In this document: positions 22,175 through 33,689 of the stretch, piece after piece
Numbering within the stretch: position 1 is the first letter of the stretch
How the letters are laid out: each line of letters starts with the position of its first letter
Assembly: GCA_029255685.2 (NCBI GenBank)
Contig: CM055316.2
Span: forward strand, 69,393,237-69,457,236
Source: Silene conica
Taxonomy: Eukaryota; Streptophyta; Magnoliopsida; Caryophyllales; Caryophyllaceae
Direction: 5' to 3'
DNA: 64,000 nt
Notes under the pieces: generated by a model
Database searches by the model: none
What the model saw: the letters and a program-made list of their open reading frames with translations, nothing else
What the model was told of the DNA's origin: nothing
Program-made: the position numbers and the translations under genes

Positions 22175-24150
22175 GCCACAGTGAAGGAAAAATAGTGAAT
22201 GGTCCATGCGGCTATGGTTGATCCCGAGTTGAGTGACATATGTAGCGGAGCGGTGGACCATGTCCGGGGGCTTGCGTGAGACCATAGAGAGACTTTTGAA
22301 GGAGACAGACATAATTCAGATGAACCTGGTCCCTAAAACCCGGTGGTTGATGCATATAGACCGTCTCAGCCAAATGTCCATGAAGGAACGCATTTTTGAC
22401 ATCGAGTTGATGGATAGACCATTTGTTGGAGACGGCAAGAGTGAGAACAGTCCGGATTGTGGTAAGCTTGACAACATGACTAAATGTTTCATCACAATCA
22501 ATTCCGACTTTTTGGGACCTACCATTGACAACAAAACGAGCTTTGTGGCACTCAAGATCATCGTTAGCTTTATATTTGTGTTTAAATAACCATATACGAG
22601 TGATATTAGCATTAGATGGTCGCGGTACAAGAACCCGTGTCTTATTTTGAACTAAAGCATTGAACTCGTCTTGCATAGCCTTTTTCCAGTTAGGGTCGTG
22701 AAGGGCAAGTAAAGGACTATTGGGTAGAGGTGAGGGGGTTGTAGTGTGGGTGAGGTTGAAGGGGATTTTGGGTTTGAAAATTCCATGTGTGTGGCGCGGG
22801 TTGCCATTTGTGGGGATGCAAGCAGGGGCTGGTTCTGGTTGTGATCAGAATTGGCATTGGAGGGTGGAGAGGATAGCGTAGGGGCGTATGTGGGGATGGA
22901 GGTGTGACGGGTGTCACATGTGGAGGTGGGGAAGGAGGTTCAAGGAAAACAAGTGGGAGGGGGGTTGTTAAGGTGGTGGGTAAAGTATAGTGAGGCAGAA
23001 TCATCAAGGAAGTTGTATTGAGAGGGTGAGTGGGGTTGAGTGTGAAAGGGGAAGGTGGTTTCGTGAAACGTAACATGACGGGACACAACGAACTTATGGT
23101 CGGTTGCCAAGTCAAGACATAAGTAGCCACAGTGGTTGGAGGGGAAACCGAGGAAGACGTAGGGGAAGAGCGAGCGGAGAGTTTTTGAGTGGAAGCGGAA
23201 GACGTGTGACTGTGTAAGGGAAGTAGAGACAGCCAAAGACAAGGAGATGGGAGTAGTATGAGAGTTTAAGGCCAGGTAGAGGCTTTGAGTAGGCCAGGAG
23301 AGATGTGTTTGTTGGCTTTGCTGGGAGTGATATTATGAAAATGTATGGCCATAGAAAGTGCATAAGGCCTTGGGAGGTGTATGGGAGTGTAGGAGAAGAG
23401 TACGAATAACATTATTGATTGTTCGGAGTTTTCGTTCGACTTTTTCATTATGAGATGAGGTATTGGGGCATGAAAAATGAAAGGTAATACCATGGGAGGC
23501 GAAAAGATCGTGATATGAAAAATTGTCGAATTCTTTACCGTTGTCGCACGAAAAGCTTTTATTTTTCGTTCAAATTGTGTCTGAATGAGAGTTTGAGATT
23601 GTTTAAATATTGAGAAAACTTGGGACTTGTGTCTGAGTTGGACAGACCAAAGAAAATTCATATAATCATCGAGAAAGATAATAAGGTAGGAGCGGTGACC
23701 CATGGGGCTTAAGACGGGAGAAGTCCAGAGATCACTGTGAATGATGTCGAATGGTGAAATAGTAACAGATAAAGACGGAGTAAATGAAAGTTTAACATGT
23801 TTTCCTAATTCGCAAGCATGACAAAGTTTCGTGCGAGGCACGTTATTACATCCAATAGTTTTAAATTTGCACAAGGAAGAAAAGACAGCAGGACCGGGTG
23901 ACCGAGACGTGCATGCCATATGGAGGGAGCAACAATGGAAAGAGCATATGGCGAGGTAGTGGCGTGGTTGGAAGCGGTGGTGAGGGGGTAGAGTTCACCG
24001 GAGCTACTGCATCTCATAATCGGCGTCCCCGTCCGAAATTCCTTCACAGAGAAACCAAGAGGGTCAAATTCAACAAAAACGCAATTATCGGTTGTAAACT
24101 TGTGAACTGAAATGAGGTTTTTGAGAAGAGTATGGGAGTGGAGGACATTC
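22175..24150 (-). pseudogene. Copia integrase and N-terminal RT, frameshifted
   Basis: On the minus strand from about 24150 the frame gives LHSHTLLKNLISVHKF, then the GAG-pre-integrase WHARLGHP and the zinc-binding CHACELGKHVKLSF. The integrase core follows (IIHSDLWTSPV, YLIIFLDDYMNFLW), then a proline-rich linker and the RT start ([40 protein letters not shown]). Multiple frameshifts divide it into at least five overlapping frames. Upstream gag and protease are missing. Confidence 0.88.
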
Positions 24151-24737
24151 TAAGGCAACAACCAACCAAATTAACAACTACACTTCAATTCATGAACAGA
24201 ACAACAAATTAGAAGTAAAATCAAACAAATTTCTAACTAATTGAAATTTCACAAAAACTCATTATAAAACTAATTTCTAATAAAATTGAGGTTACTAATC
24301 ATATACTCATATGTCATATCAATATATCATTCAAAAACTAATTTAAGATTTAATTAAAACATTCATACACTAATTTTATAATTGAAAACAAAAAAAATAA
24401 AAAATAAAGAGAACAAAAAACATACTTCCTTCATTCAAATTCACTCTACCGCTTTCAATTTTACACAATATTCATAAGTAAGCATTCAATTTCGATTTCC
24501 ACTCAATGCATAAGTTAAAATATATTCATGTGGGATTTTGTTTGATTCGTATTTACGAGAACATTGAAAATATATAACTTTTATAATTTTTACAAATAGG
24601 TAGTTAATGATATTTACCACGTAAAACACGCGTTGGCAAAGGTGAAAAAGTAAAGTGGTAGAGTGGATTTGAAAGGAGGTAGTACCTGAAAAGGACGGCA
24701 GGTGGTGGGGCACAATGGTGGTGCGAGTGGTGGTGCA
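24151..24737. other. AT-rich intergenic, nothing recognised
   Basis: No frame with support and no clear repeat structure. The last 8 bases are the target duplication of the next element. Confidence 0.5.
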
Positions 24738-25303
24738 TAGGGATGGCAATGGATCCTGGATCCGGCCAGATCCGTAAGACCCGACCCTGGTGGACCGGAT
24801 CTGGATCCTATTTTTCAGACCCGTTGGACCCGAGTCGGATCTGGATCCATTACTTTTAAAACGGATTTGGATTTGGATCCTCCTACGCAGACCCTGAAGG
24901 ATCCAGATTCGACCCTAGACCCGTTTTCATAGTAAAATCATGAAGTTTTACGTCTTAGTTATCTTGTTTCTTGATTTGTGTTTGGATTACTTGGTTATAA
25001 TAATTACTACTTGTAATATTTGATTGAACATAATTGTCACGCTACTAGCTACTTTTCCATTTTATTGTATTTCGGAAAATGGATATCAATAGTGTTATGA
25101 CTCATGAGTTTTTTTATAATGTGAGGTTAGAAACTTGGACCCGTAACGGACCCGGATCCGAACCTGATCCGTTGGATCCGGATCTGGATCTCACATGTCT
25201 GGACCCGTTGGATCTGGATTGGATCTGGATTCAGGATATACAATGTGGATCTGGATATGGATCCTACTGGACCCGGTCCAGATCCAACCCGTTGTCATCC
25301 CTA
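24738..25303. mobile_element. hAT-type element with GGATCC-rich ends
   Basis: The ends are TAGGGATGGCAATGG and, inverted on the right, CCGTTGTCATCCCTA. A perfect 8-bp duplication GTGGTGCA flanks it at 24730-24737 and 25304-25311. Both subterminal regions are packed with GGATCC, GGATCTGGAT and GACCCG words in both orientations. The AT-rich centre has no coding capacity. Confidence 0.92.
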
Positions 25304-25311
25304 GTGGTGCA

Positions 25312-25624
25312 AGGTGATTGTTGAATGTTGTTTACAGTCAATTGAAAAGAGAGGGAAAGAGAAGAAAAGGATGAGAGACGGAGACTAGCGATGTAATTTT
25401 TCTAAAAAAAACGCCGGCTATGTTTATTAATTGAGCGCACATGAGAGGATAAAGACAAATTATTTGTGATTTTCCGTGCATTTTACTTTTTTGTCTTATT
25501 TACTTATTTAAGTCATATTTAACCCGTTACAAACTTATGACGAATAAATCTGTCACAAGTAAACCTATTACAAATTTACAATTTTAAAACCGACCGGTGT
25601 AGAAAAAATCCAAAAGAAATGGGA
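25312..25624. other. Intergenic with a MITE scrap
   Basis: About 25519-25570 (CCCGTTACAAACTTATGACG and GTCACAAGTAAACC) resembles the TTTGTGACGG MITE family but lacks recognisable ends. Confidence 0.45.
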
Positions 25625-25741
25625 AACATCGAATTCGTTGTCAAAATAATGCTCAAAAATAAAATAATTGTCGTTTTGGGTTGGAAATGAAAGTATTTAT
25701 CGAAATGGTATCCACGTAGGCTCGGTTTTTTGAACCTGCTT

Positions 25742-25932
25742 GGCCTAAACACGCCATACAGGATGGCGTGTTTCTTCACTAAGACACGCCATAGGATATG
25801 GCGGGTTTAAGTCTGTTAGAAATTTTAATACAAAACAGAAACTTTGCAGACGCGTAGGAACTGAAGACCCGCTATAGCTCATGGCGTGTTTCCTCAATAA
25901 GACCCGCCATATGATATGGCGTGTTTAAGCAG
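25742..25932. repeat. Left palindrome modules (ACACGCCAT/ATGGCGTGT)
   Basis: Four hairpin-forming modules of the type ACGCCATA-N-TATGGCG follow each other here, joined by AAGACCCGCC-like linkers. The matching right set is at 28412-28840. Confidence 0.88.
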
Positions 25933-26454
25933 GTTTTTTTTTTCGTTAAGTTTGCACGAGTTTCTTTCCTTCTCTTCATACTTCACTCTTTCAACACTCA
26001 CTCCCTCAAACCCTCACAAGAACGAAAATTACACTTCTTCTCAATCCCTCACAAGCACATCTCAATCCACCCTCACTCCCTCAACCCTCACTCATTCAAC
26101 TCTTTTCCGGTAAAAACTCCGGCGAAAACTCCGGCAAAGTAACCTTTTTCAAGGTATTTTTCTTTTCATATTTTTTGTTTAATTTGTAATTTTTAGGTTA
26201 GATTTCAGTTTTTATGTTTTCATTTTGGTTAATTAAGGTGTTTTTGTGCTTAATTTAGCTTTTTATATTGTTAATTTGTGGTTAATTTGATATGTATATG
26301 AAAACCCCCAAATTTGAAACCCTAGGTTATTGAATTTGATGTAAAAGTTGTTAAATTTTGTTTATTAAATTTCATTGTTTTGGTGATTATTATGTTGTAG
26401 TTTGTTTATAAATTGTTTATTTATACTAAGTAAGTTTCTTTTTTTTGGTATAGA

Positions 26455-28202
26455 ATGGATATTTTTGATTTTCCACTTATTTGTTATTGGGATGGAGAAA
26501 TATTGGAGCAAAATGGTTGTGTTAGCTATAGAGGAGGGAGTCAATGCTTTGTTTTAGCTAGTACAAAGATGACTTATCTTGAATTAGTTGAAGAGATATA
26601 CAAAGGAATGGAAATTCATAGTTTTAGTAGTCAATTAAGGATGAAGATGAAATTTCCAAGTTCCGATTGTTTCAAAGTTGTACCTCTTAACAATGACGGG
26701 GCCTTAAAAGCATTATGGGCAAGTGTTTGTCATTCAAATGCTCCTTCAATGGACATATTTGTTGAGATTTCTACTTCTCAAATTGTCAATCCTACCCCAA
26801 GTATGCCTATTAGGCTAGATGATGTTGGTCAATTTGTTTCTATTGAAGCTAATGACATAAATGACATCAATATGTTAGAGCCTATTTGCTTATCTTGATG
26901 GCGACTATCATGTTTCCCGACAAGAGTGGTAATGATATCCAACTTGTTTATTTGCCATTGTTGAGGGATTTGACCATGCTAGACACTTACTCTTGGGGTA
27001 GTGCCGTTCTAGCTACATTATATCGTAATTTGTGTAGATCGAGTGGCATCAAGTCCAGAGACATTGGAGGTCCCCTAATTCTTTTGCAATTGTGGGCATG
27101 GGAGCGGATTCCATTTGGTCGACCTATAGTCATAGGTCCAAAAGAGACACCCACTCATCAAGGACCAAACCCGTTAGGCACTCAACATTTATTAAGGATT
27201 GACTCATTGGGTCGAAGGTGGCTAAGTGTGAACCGGAAGAAAGCACAAAGCATATCACTACTTGGGTATAGGGATGCTTTCGATACTATGCGCCATGATC
27301 AATTTATATGGCAACCTTACACCCAAGTTTTATCTTTTCTACCCGACTTTTGTCATGATGACTCCGATGATTGGGTTGTCATCGCTCCCATGATTTGCTT
27401 TGATATTGTTGAGTGGCATTTCCCTAATCGGGTAGCTCGCCAATTTGGGTGGAAACAAGATATTCCACAACCATGTGACACGGAGCCTAATCTACACAAA
27501 GTAGATAAAAGAGGTGCCCATACCCGAAATTGGATGGATAAACATGCTCCATACATAGCAATGTGGGCTAGGAGAGGGCTATTTAGGTTCCATGGTATTG
27601 AGGATTATAATGAAATGCACTACAATGACCCTTACATGATTTGGTACCGTGATCGCACTCTTCGATTCATTAGCCCTACCTCGCTACAACCGACTTACCA
27701 AGCACCATTTGGCGTCACTCAATATCTTGTAAGTATACTATATAAACTTGTCTATTGATACTTAACTGATTTATTGTAAATTATCAATTCTAATACTCAC
27801 TCTTTTTTGTTGTAGGCTCATGGTTTTGTGGATGTCCATACGACATGCAATAGGGAGCTTCAACAAATGCCTCAAGAAGTACCTCCTCATTTCCGTTCCA
27901 TGGTTTCTGACATCCGTGATTACTCCTCTCAAACACTTCAACAAGTCGGCTTTTCACATCTTCTCCAACCATAGGAGCAACCAACCGAAGCACCAAACCA
28001 AGAACCCACCCAAGAAGAAACTCAAGCAACGCGGAATGAGTCCCTTGACTCAGTGATATTGGAGGACGACGTGCCATTAGTAAACTATTCTAGGCACGGT
28101 CGACGCTCTAGATCTTCCATGGATCCCATCACTGAACAAGGTACTCCCGAGCCATCAAAGGGAAAACGGTTTTGGACTCGTTTCAGAGGAAAGAAGAAGT
28201 GA
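26455..28202 (+). pseudogene. Mutator N-terminal segment joined to a plant mobile domain
   Basis: The first part (26455 to about 26880) encodes a PB1-like N-terminal segment as in plant Mutator transposases (DFPLICYWDGEI, SYRGGSQCFVLAS, YPSSDCFKVVPL-like). It runs out of frame after about 140 residues. From 26886 the next frame encodes the C-terminal two thirds of an aminotransferase-like plant mobile domain (PF10536): FPDKSGNDIQLVYLPLLRDL, SWGSAVLATLYRNLC, GGPLILLQLWAWERIPFGRP and DVVEWH-like FDIVEWHFPNRVARQFG. An intron at 27729-27815 joins in phase to a last exon ending KGKRFWTRFRGKKK, with a TAG at 27972-27974 inside it. The transposase catalytic core and the PMD N-terminus are missing at the junction. 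I read it as a deletion derivative. Host PMD proteins (MAIN/MAIL1) act in silencing and genome stability; the role of PMDs in transposons is unclear. Confidence 0.82.
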
Positions 28203-28411
28203 AATGCTTCAATCTATGTAATAGCTACATTAGTGAACTATTGTTAGATTTTCTATACTCCTTGTGCGAAACAATTAGATGTGTTTTAGATTTGCTTTCA
28301 AATGACATTTTAATTTTCTGTGTGCATTTTTAAATTTTGTTTCTTTTGCTTATTCGTTTTATCACTTTTAACATCACAACAAATATATAAAAAAAAAAAA
28401 AGTTCACTGAA

Positions 28412-28840
28412 CAAACACGCCACAATGAATGGCGTGTCTATTCCCATAAACCCGCCATCATAAATGGCGTATTTCAGCCTTTCACTATCAACAACCCCTG
28501 TAACATTTTCAAACCTTTTAAAAAACAAAAACACTGCATAAACACGCCACAACCCATGGCGTGTCTTCCTCATGAAACCCGCCAAGCAAAATGGCGTGTT
28601 TGATCCTAAGATTTTCAAAACCCCCTGAAACATTTTTATTTTTCTACCTAGCTGAAACACGCCACCACTTATGGCGTGTTATGCTCATGAAAAACGCCAT
28701 TACACATGGCGTGTCTTCTTTGCACCCCAAACCCCAACCTTCTGTAAAATTTTCTAATAAAAATACTCTGCTTAGACACGCCACGGGATATGGCGTGTCT
28801 CTTGTATATTACCCGCCATTACCAATGGCGTGTTTAGGCT
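28412..28840. repeat. Right palindrome modules (ACACGCCA/TGGCGTGT)
   Basis: Eight hairpin modules in four pairs, for example ACACGCCACAATGAATGGCG and ACGCCATTACACATGGCGTG, are separated by about 60-75 bp linkers. They mirror the set at 25742-25932 and occupy the element's 3' subterminal region. Short frames here are artefacts. Confidence 0.88.
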
Positions 28841-28960
28841 CGTCTTCCCGAGCCTACGTGGACACCATTTCGACAAATACTTTCAGAACCGACCCAAAAC
28901 GACAATTTCTTTAATTTTCAGCATTATTTCAAAAAATCGTTTTGGAAACATCACACAAAG

Positions 28961-29245
28961 AATTCATCAAAAACATGTCGTTTTACCTGAGAAAGAGGCA
29001 AAATATAGGCAATTAGGCAGAATACAGTGGATCAACTGTATGTAGATACTCCTCACGTGATAAGGGGTCACCCAGAGTCAGAACCCCTGACAATTTCACA
29101 AATAGTTCAAAAACAACAAAAGACCAAATTATCCCTGTTACTATCATATTTAGCCGTTGAGGGTCCCTTTTTAACTTTCCTCCTCATACTTCCCCACTTT
29201 CACCTCTATCATTTTCCTCTGCACTATTTCTTACCGTTGTGATTC
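28961..29245 (+). promoter_or_regulatory. Probable core upstream region of the AP2 gene
   Basis: Only about 285 bp separate the transposon edge from the AP2 start codon. The last 80 bp are C/T-rich (CTTTCCTCCTCATACTTCCC) as in many plant 5' leaders. I cannot identify a TATA box with confidence. Confidence 0.45.
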
Positions 29246-32200
29246 ATGGCGTCTACCTCTAGCGGAGAAGTTACCGCCGCGGCGACAGCGACGGCGATGG
29301 CGGAGAAGAATAACCCCACTATTAATTACAGTAATAGGGAGAGTAATACTGGAGTGTTGATGGTTAAAAAGATGAGGAGAGATAGAGGTGGGTCTACTGC
29401 TAAGGAAAGGATCAGTAAAATGCCTCCTTGTACTGCTGGTAAACGGAGTTCCATTTACCGCGGCGTTACCAGGTAACTACCGGGCTAGCAGGGGCACTCG
29501 CTCCAAAAAAATCGAAACTTTTTACTATTTGTAGTTTATTTATTTGAAAGTTTTTGCCCTGTAACTATAAATCATGGTTTCGCCACTATACGGGAATGGT
29601 TTGTATGAATTGAAATGTTGTTCGCTAGGGTCACCTAAAAAATGAAACTTTTAGTTAAAATTATTGTTATTTTTGTTCTAGGTTGAATATTTGCAGTGCA
29701 ACTATAAATCCTGATTCCGCCACTGTTTTGGAGTGGCTTGCAGGAGTTGTTATGTTGTTGGTTTTGTGAAATTTGAGCCTTTGAGGGTCTGGTTTTGGAA
29801 TTGACTGTTCTGTTTTGTACTTTGGTTAGGAGTCATTTTAGTTAGAGATGAAGTATTTAGGTGCACATATTAGTAAGGGATACCTCATGAATTTCCGTCG
29901 AGGGTTTAGGGAGGTTCTGATGGTGTGCATTCCTTGAGATGAGCATGAATGCATGATGCTATTTTGTACTCGCTCTGTCTCAATCATTAAAATACTTCTG
30001 ACAAAGAATATAAATAAATTATTGGGATGAAGGGAGCAATTGTTTTGGGAGGAATTTAAGGTTTTGATGGAGTAGTTTTCAGGTAGTTTGTGTAATTAGG
30101 GATATTTCCAAGTACTAGGTGTTCAAGTTTTGAAAATGGGATGAGAATGTGACTTGCACGATGGGGTAACAGTGAGGTGATTATAATGGGTGAAGAGTTG
30201 CGACTGTAGCTCTGTGACTCTCACAGTGACAGGAATATCAAGTTTAGTGAAAAATGAAGTGTTCAATCGTCGTGATCATGACTCATTTCGTGTCTGAATA
30301 CCAAGTAAGGTGTCGAAGTCGAGTATTGAAGTAGAACGATAGTCCTTGCAAAGGGAGGGTTAAAAGTAGCCTTTGGACAATACGGTGAGATGATTCTGAT
30401 GGTAAACATGTCAGATGTATTCAACTTTTATAGCATTAGCATTCATGTAGAACCTTTGATTCATCAGTCGTTGGAATATTTTCGGATTTTATGAGCTTTA
30501 AAAAACATTAGTAGATGTAGACGGCTCTATGCTTGTCGAAATCAAGCACTTGTATGTATAAGGGGTAAACTTCTAGACCAGATAAGTGGATATATGAAAC
30601 CCAAGCCTATCCGAGAAGTAGTCGTAGAGAAGTGATATGAGCAATGAGCTAGTATGAGTAGGGATGTGATTGTTGACTGGAAAATAACAATGGCATTTTT
30701 GTGTTAAAAACAGACATAGATGGACCGGTCGCTATGAAGCTCACCTTTGGGATAAAAGTACTTGGAATCCAAATCAGAATAAAAAGGGCAAACAAGGTGT
30801 TTTTCACCCTTCTCTGACTCTCTCTATACTTTCTTCAACTGTCAGCATTTATGCTTCTTACTCCGTATTATTTCATGCAACTGACATGGTTTTTCTTTCC
30901 GTATGCTTGATGCTCATGCCAATTTGCTGACGGGTGCTTAATCCACCTCTTCCAGTTTATTTGGGTGAGTCTAAAGCGCCTCTAATTCGACTAGTTTTGC
31001 TGATTGACTATTTCACTAACAAGTTATTATAATGATCATAGGGGCTTATGACGACGAAGAAGCTGCTGCTAGAGCTTATGATCTTGCGGCTTTGAAGTAC
31101 TGGGGTCCAGGGACTCTGATCAATTTTCCTGTGAGGCGCCAAAGCCCTAATATTTTGAATTAAAACTTCTTATCGAGTTTCAAATTTCAGCCTGTAGTCG
31201 ATAAGTGTATAAAATTTGGCTCTTGTAGAAATTAATTAGTGCTGGTAGTGTGATGCAGGTCACGGATTATAGTAGAGATGTAGAAGAAATGCAAAATGTC
31301 TCTAGGGAGGAATACCTTGCATCACTAAGGAGGTAATACTAGCGGGTTTTTCACTTCTTTCCTTTTCTCGGCTAAACGCACAATTTGAGGTTGAACTCTT
31401 TCTTGTATTCTTATGTGCTTTATTCAGAAAAAGCAGTGGCTTCTCGAGAGGTATAGCTAAATATCGGGCACTTTCAAGGTATGTATGCCCTGCCAATTTT
31501 CCCTTCCTCGATTCCAAGTGGTTATGACTTATGAGTAACCATAATACAAGCTACGGTGTATTAAATTGTTTAAGATTCAGCCTTGACAGTTGACGTTCAA
31601 GTTCCATTGTGACCTTATGGTGAATTGAGTATTAGACCATGTTTATCAGTAGTTTCTACAGCCCTACCTAGACCGAGTTCCTGCATTAAAATATTAATAT
31701 ATACTTCTTAACCTACTTACTAGACCTAGTTCCTGATTTTGTTATTTTATCAAGCCCTGGTTAGACCTAGGAATTCCGATATTATTTTTGGTTAAATTAG
31801 AGTCACGTATGTGGACCACATGCAAATACCAAGTTCGTAAACATATTCCAATAGGTTTATTTCAGACCACTTGGAGCTGAACTAGTTCCTATACGTTATT
31901 TTACTTTACTTTTTTATTTTAATTAATTTTTGTCCACATTCAAGACCTAGCCTTGTTAGACCTACCTATAAACGTAGTCTTAATCTCAACCATTTGTACA
32001 AATGGTGTAGCACTTTGTGTTCAAGTTTTGCGTGGCCTGAGGTTATAATTAGTTAATTACCCTTTTCTAGTTTTTAAATTTCTGATTCAAATTTGAAAGT
32101 TTATGTTGTCTAATTCAGTGGGCGATGGGAGCCATCGCTAGGGCGTATTACTGGAACTGAATACCTCCAAGGCATTACTTATGGTACATTGCTGCTCTAT

Positions 32201-33105
32201 GTTGTTATTGTCTTCACTAATATGGTTGTAGACCTGTGTTCAGTTTCACACTCCAACAGTCGAACTGATTTAGTCTAACTTGGACCATTGTCTCTGTTTC
32301 TAAGGTAAGGGAGACGTTGCAGCAGCAGAGAGTGAATACCCTGGCGGTTTTCCCATAGAAAGAAAAATTGATTTGACAGGCTACGTCAAATGGTGGGGTC
32401 CAAACAAAACTCGACAGTCAGATGTAAAGCACAGTAGCACTGAAGATGCCACGAATGAGCTCAAATCTCTGGAACGGGGAGTTCAACCCACAGAGCCGTA
32501 CCAGATGCCAGAGTTGGGAACTTCTTATGAATCGCAGAAAAGTAAAGGCTCGGCTAACTCTGCTTTGAAAATCTTGTCAAGATCCGCGGCTTTTAAGAAC
32601 ATGCAAGATAGAGCATCTAAAGCACAGGAAACAGCAAATGATAATGATGAAAAGGAGAACAAGAGCCATGTTAGCAAGATTGACCATGGGAAGGCAGTTC
32701 AGATACAAAACGATGACACTGGAGTTGAGAGAATAGGATCCACACTTGGAATTGGTGGATTGCCACTCCAAAAGAGCATGTTTCCTTTGTCTCCTTTGCT
32801 GACTGCACCCCTTTTGACAAACTATAACACGATTGATCCTTTAGGCGACCCTATCTTGTGGACATCGTTGATGCCAGTTTTGCCTATAGGGCCTTCTCGG
32901 GGTTCTGAGGTTGGTGTATACACTTTGCTACCGCATTGTTTAACTGTTTTCCTCCTTTCGTATGTTTGTATTCATGTTAGCTTATGAAATACGTGAACTT
33001 ACCGTCATCCATAGCTCTCTGTGATTTCTAAACTGTGCGTTGTTGCAGATTACCAAAACTGAGAGCAGCTCCACTTACAGCTTCTTTAGGCAAGAAGAAG
33101 GATGA
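29246..33105 (+). CDS. AP2-family transcription factor, At2g41710 orthologue
   Basis: Nine exons join in phase: 29246-29472, 30714-30796, 30956-30964, 31042-31130, 31259-31332, 31428-31478, 32119-32183, 32305-32909 and 33049-33105. They encode 419 residues. The third exon is the 9-base micro-exon TTTATTTGG (Val-Tyr-Leu with its neighbours) typical of this AP2 clade. The first AP2 domain is complete: [40 protein letters not shown] and [13 protein letters not shown]. The second is degenerate ([16 protein letters not shown]). The downstream segments [32 protein letters not shown] and [10 protein letters not shown], with ending [12 protein letters not shown], match my memory of Arabidopsis At2g41710. 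It is a nuclear DNA-binding protein of the WRI/ADAP-like group; its targets are not known to me. Intron 1 (1.24 kb) holds a small MITE. The gene looks intact. Confidence 0.95.
29969..30036. mobile_element. Degenerate Stowaway-type MITE in AP2 intron 1
   Basis: CTCGCTCTGTCTC at the left and GGGATGAAGGGAG at the right form imperfect inverted ends after a TA. It is shorter and more decayed than its relatives. Confidence 0.6.
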
Positions 33106-33689
33106 TAGGATCCATTAAGCTTCGGAAAAAGCTCTCGTCAAACTAGGCAAGCAGAGTTAAGCTTGTTCCTCTGCAACATGATGCGCTGAAAGGGTTACAC
33201 TCTCCTCACTCCCCCGGGCTAATCTGTTAGGCTTCCAGATTTCTCGAAGTTGTGTTTCACTTGTTAATATATGTAGTCATAAGCACTTCTTCCTCGATAC
33301 AGCACCTTTTTTTTGGGAAAAAATATATGGAGTACATCTTTTTGTTAATCAGATAAATAGCATGATCAAGAAAGAACATACTGAATTTGTAACAAATACA
33401 GAGCACATCTTTTTGTTAATTACTGTATATATATTAGCATCATTAGGACCAATAACGCACTGAATTTGTAAGAGGATGGAGTAGTCAAGAATGCACGGAA
33501 CATAGCGCTATTGATTAAATTCTTGAAAATTCTTACAGCATACAAAATTAGCAAATATGTAAGCTGATGATGGTATACAAGTTACAACTATACTCCGCAC
33601 TTCCTATCAGCTGACGATATACAAAAAATACCACCATATACTCTTCACAACTTCAGCTATCTAGCAAAAACAAAACCTCAAGTTGAAGA
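33106..33689. other. Convergent 3' intergenic region
   Basis: This is a tail-to-tail spacer between the AP2 gene and the PPR gene. It contains two copies of ACATCTTTTTGTTAAT (about 33334 and 33403) and AT-rich sequence that must hold both polyadenylation regions. Confidence 0.6.

Larger units (their letters stand above)
16295..24150 (-). mobile_element. Ty1-copia element, truncated and split by a LINE
   Basis: The coding order on the minus strand is integrase (from about 24150), reverse transcriptase (to 22175), then, after the LINE, RNase H and the 3' LTR start. The gag and protease parts and the 5' LTR are absent: the similarity stops abruptly at about 24150. A polypurine tract (GCGGGGG on the minus strand, 16476-16482) precedes the LTR start TGTACAGAATATCC, with 16475 as its first base. 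The LTR end near 16295 is a guess. Confidence 0.85.
25625..28960 (+). mobile_element. Long-TIR element carrying a PMD gene
   Basis: The outer region at about 25645-25735 is an inverted copy of about 28845-28940. Shared words are CCTACGTGGA, CCATTTCGA, AAATACTTTCA and CCCAAAACGACAAT, giving about 90 bp at roughly 85% by eye. Inside both ends are arrays of ACACGCCAT/ATGGCGTGT palindromes. Between them lies one spliced gene. The exact termini and target duplication could not be found. The long TIR and Mutator-type N-terminal segment suggest the Mutator superfamily. Confidence 0.75.

Noticed and set aside
22717..23363. Proline-rich minus-strand frames as a new gene
   Set aside because: They are frameshifted pieces of the Copia integrase-RT linker, in order with integrase and RT.
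28310..28914. Frames of 107-116 residues on both strands
   Set aside because: They run through the palindrome modules at the right end of the PMD element.
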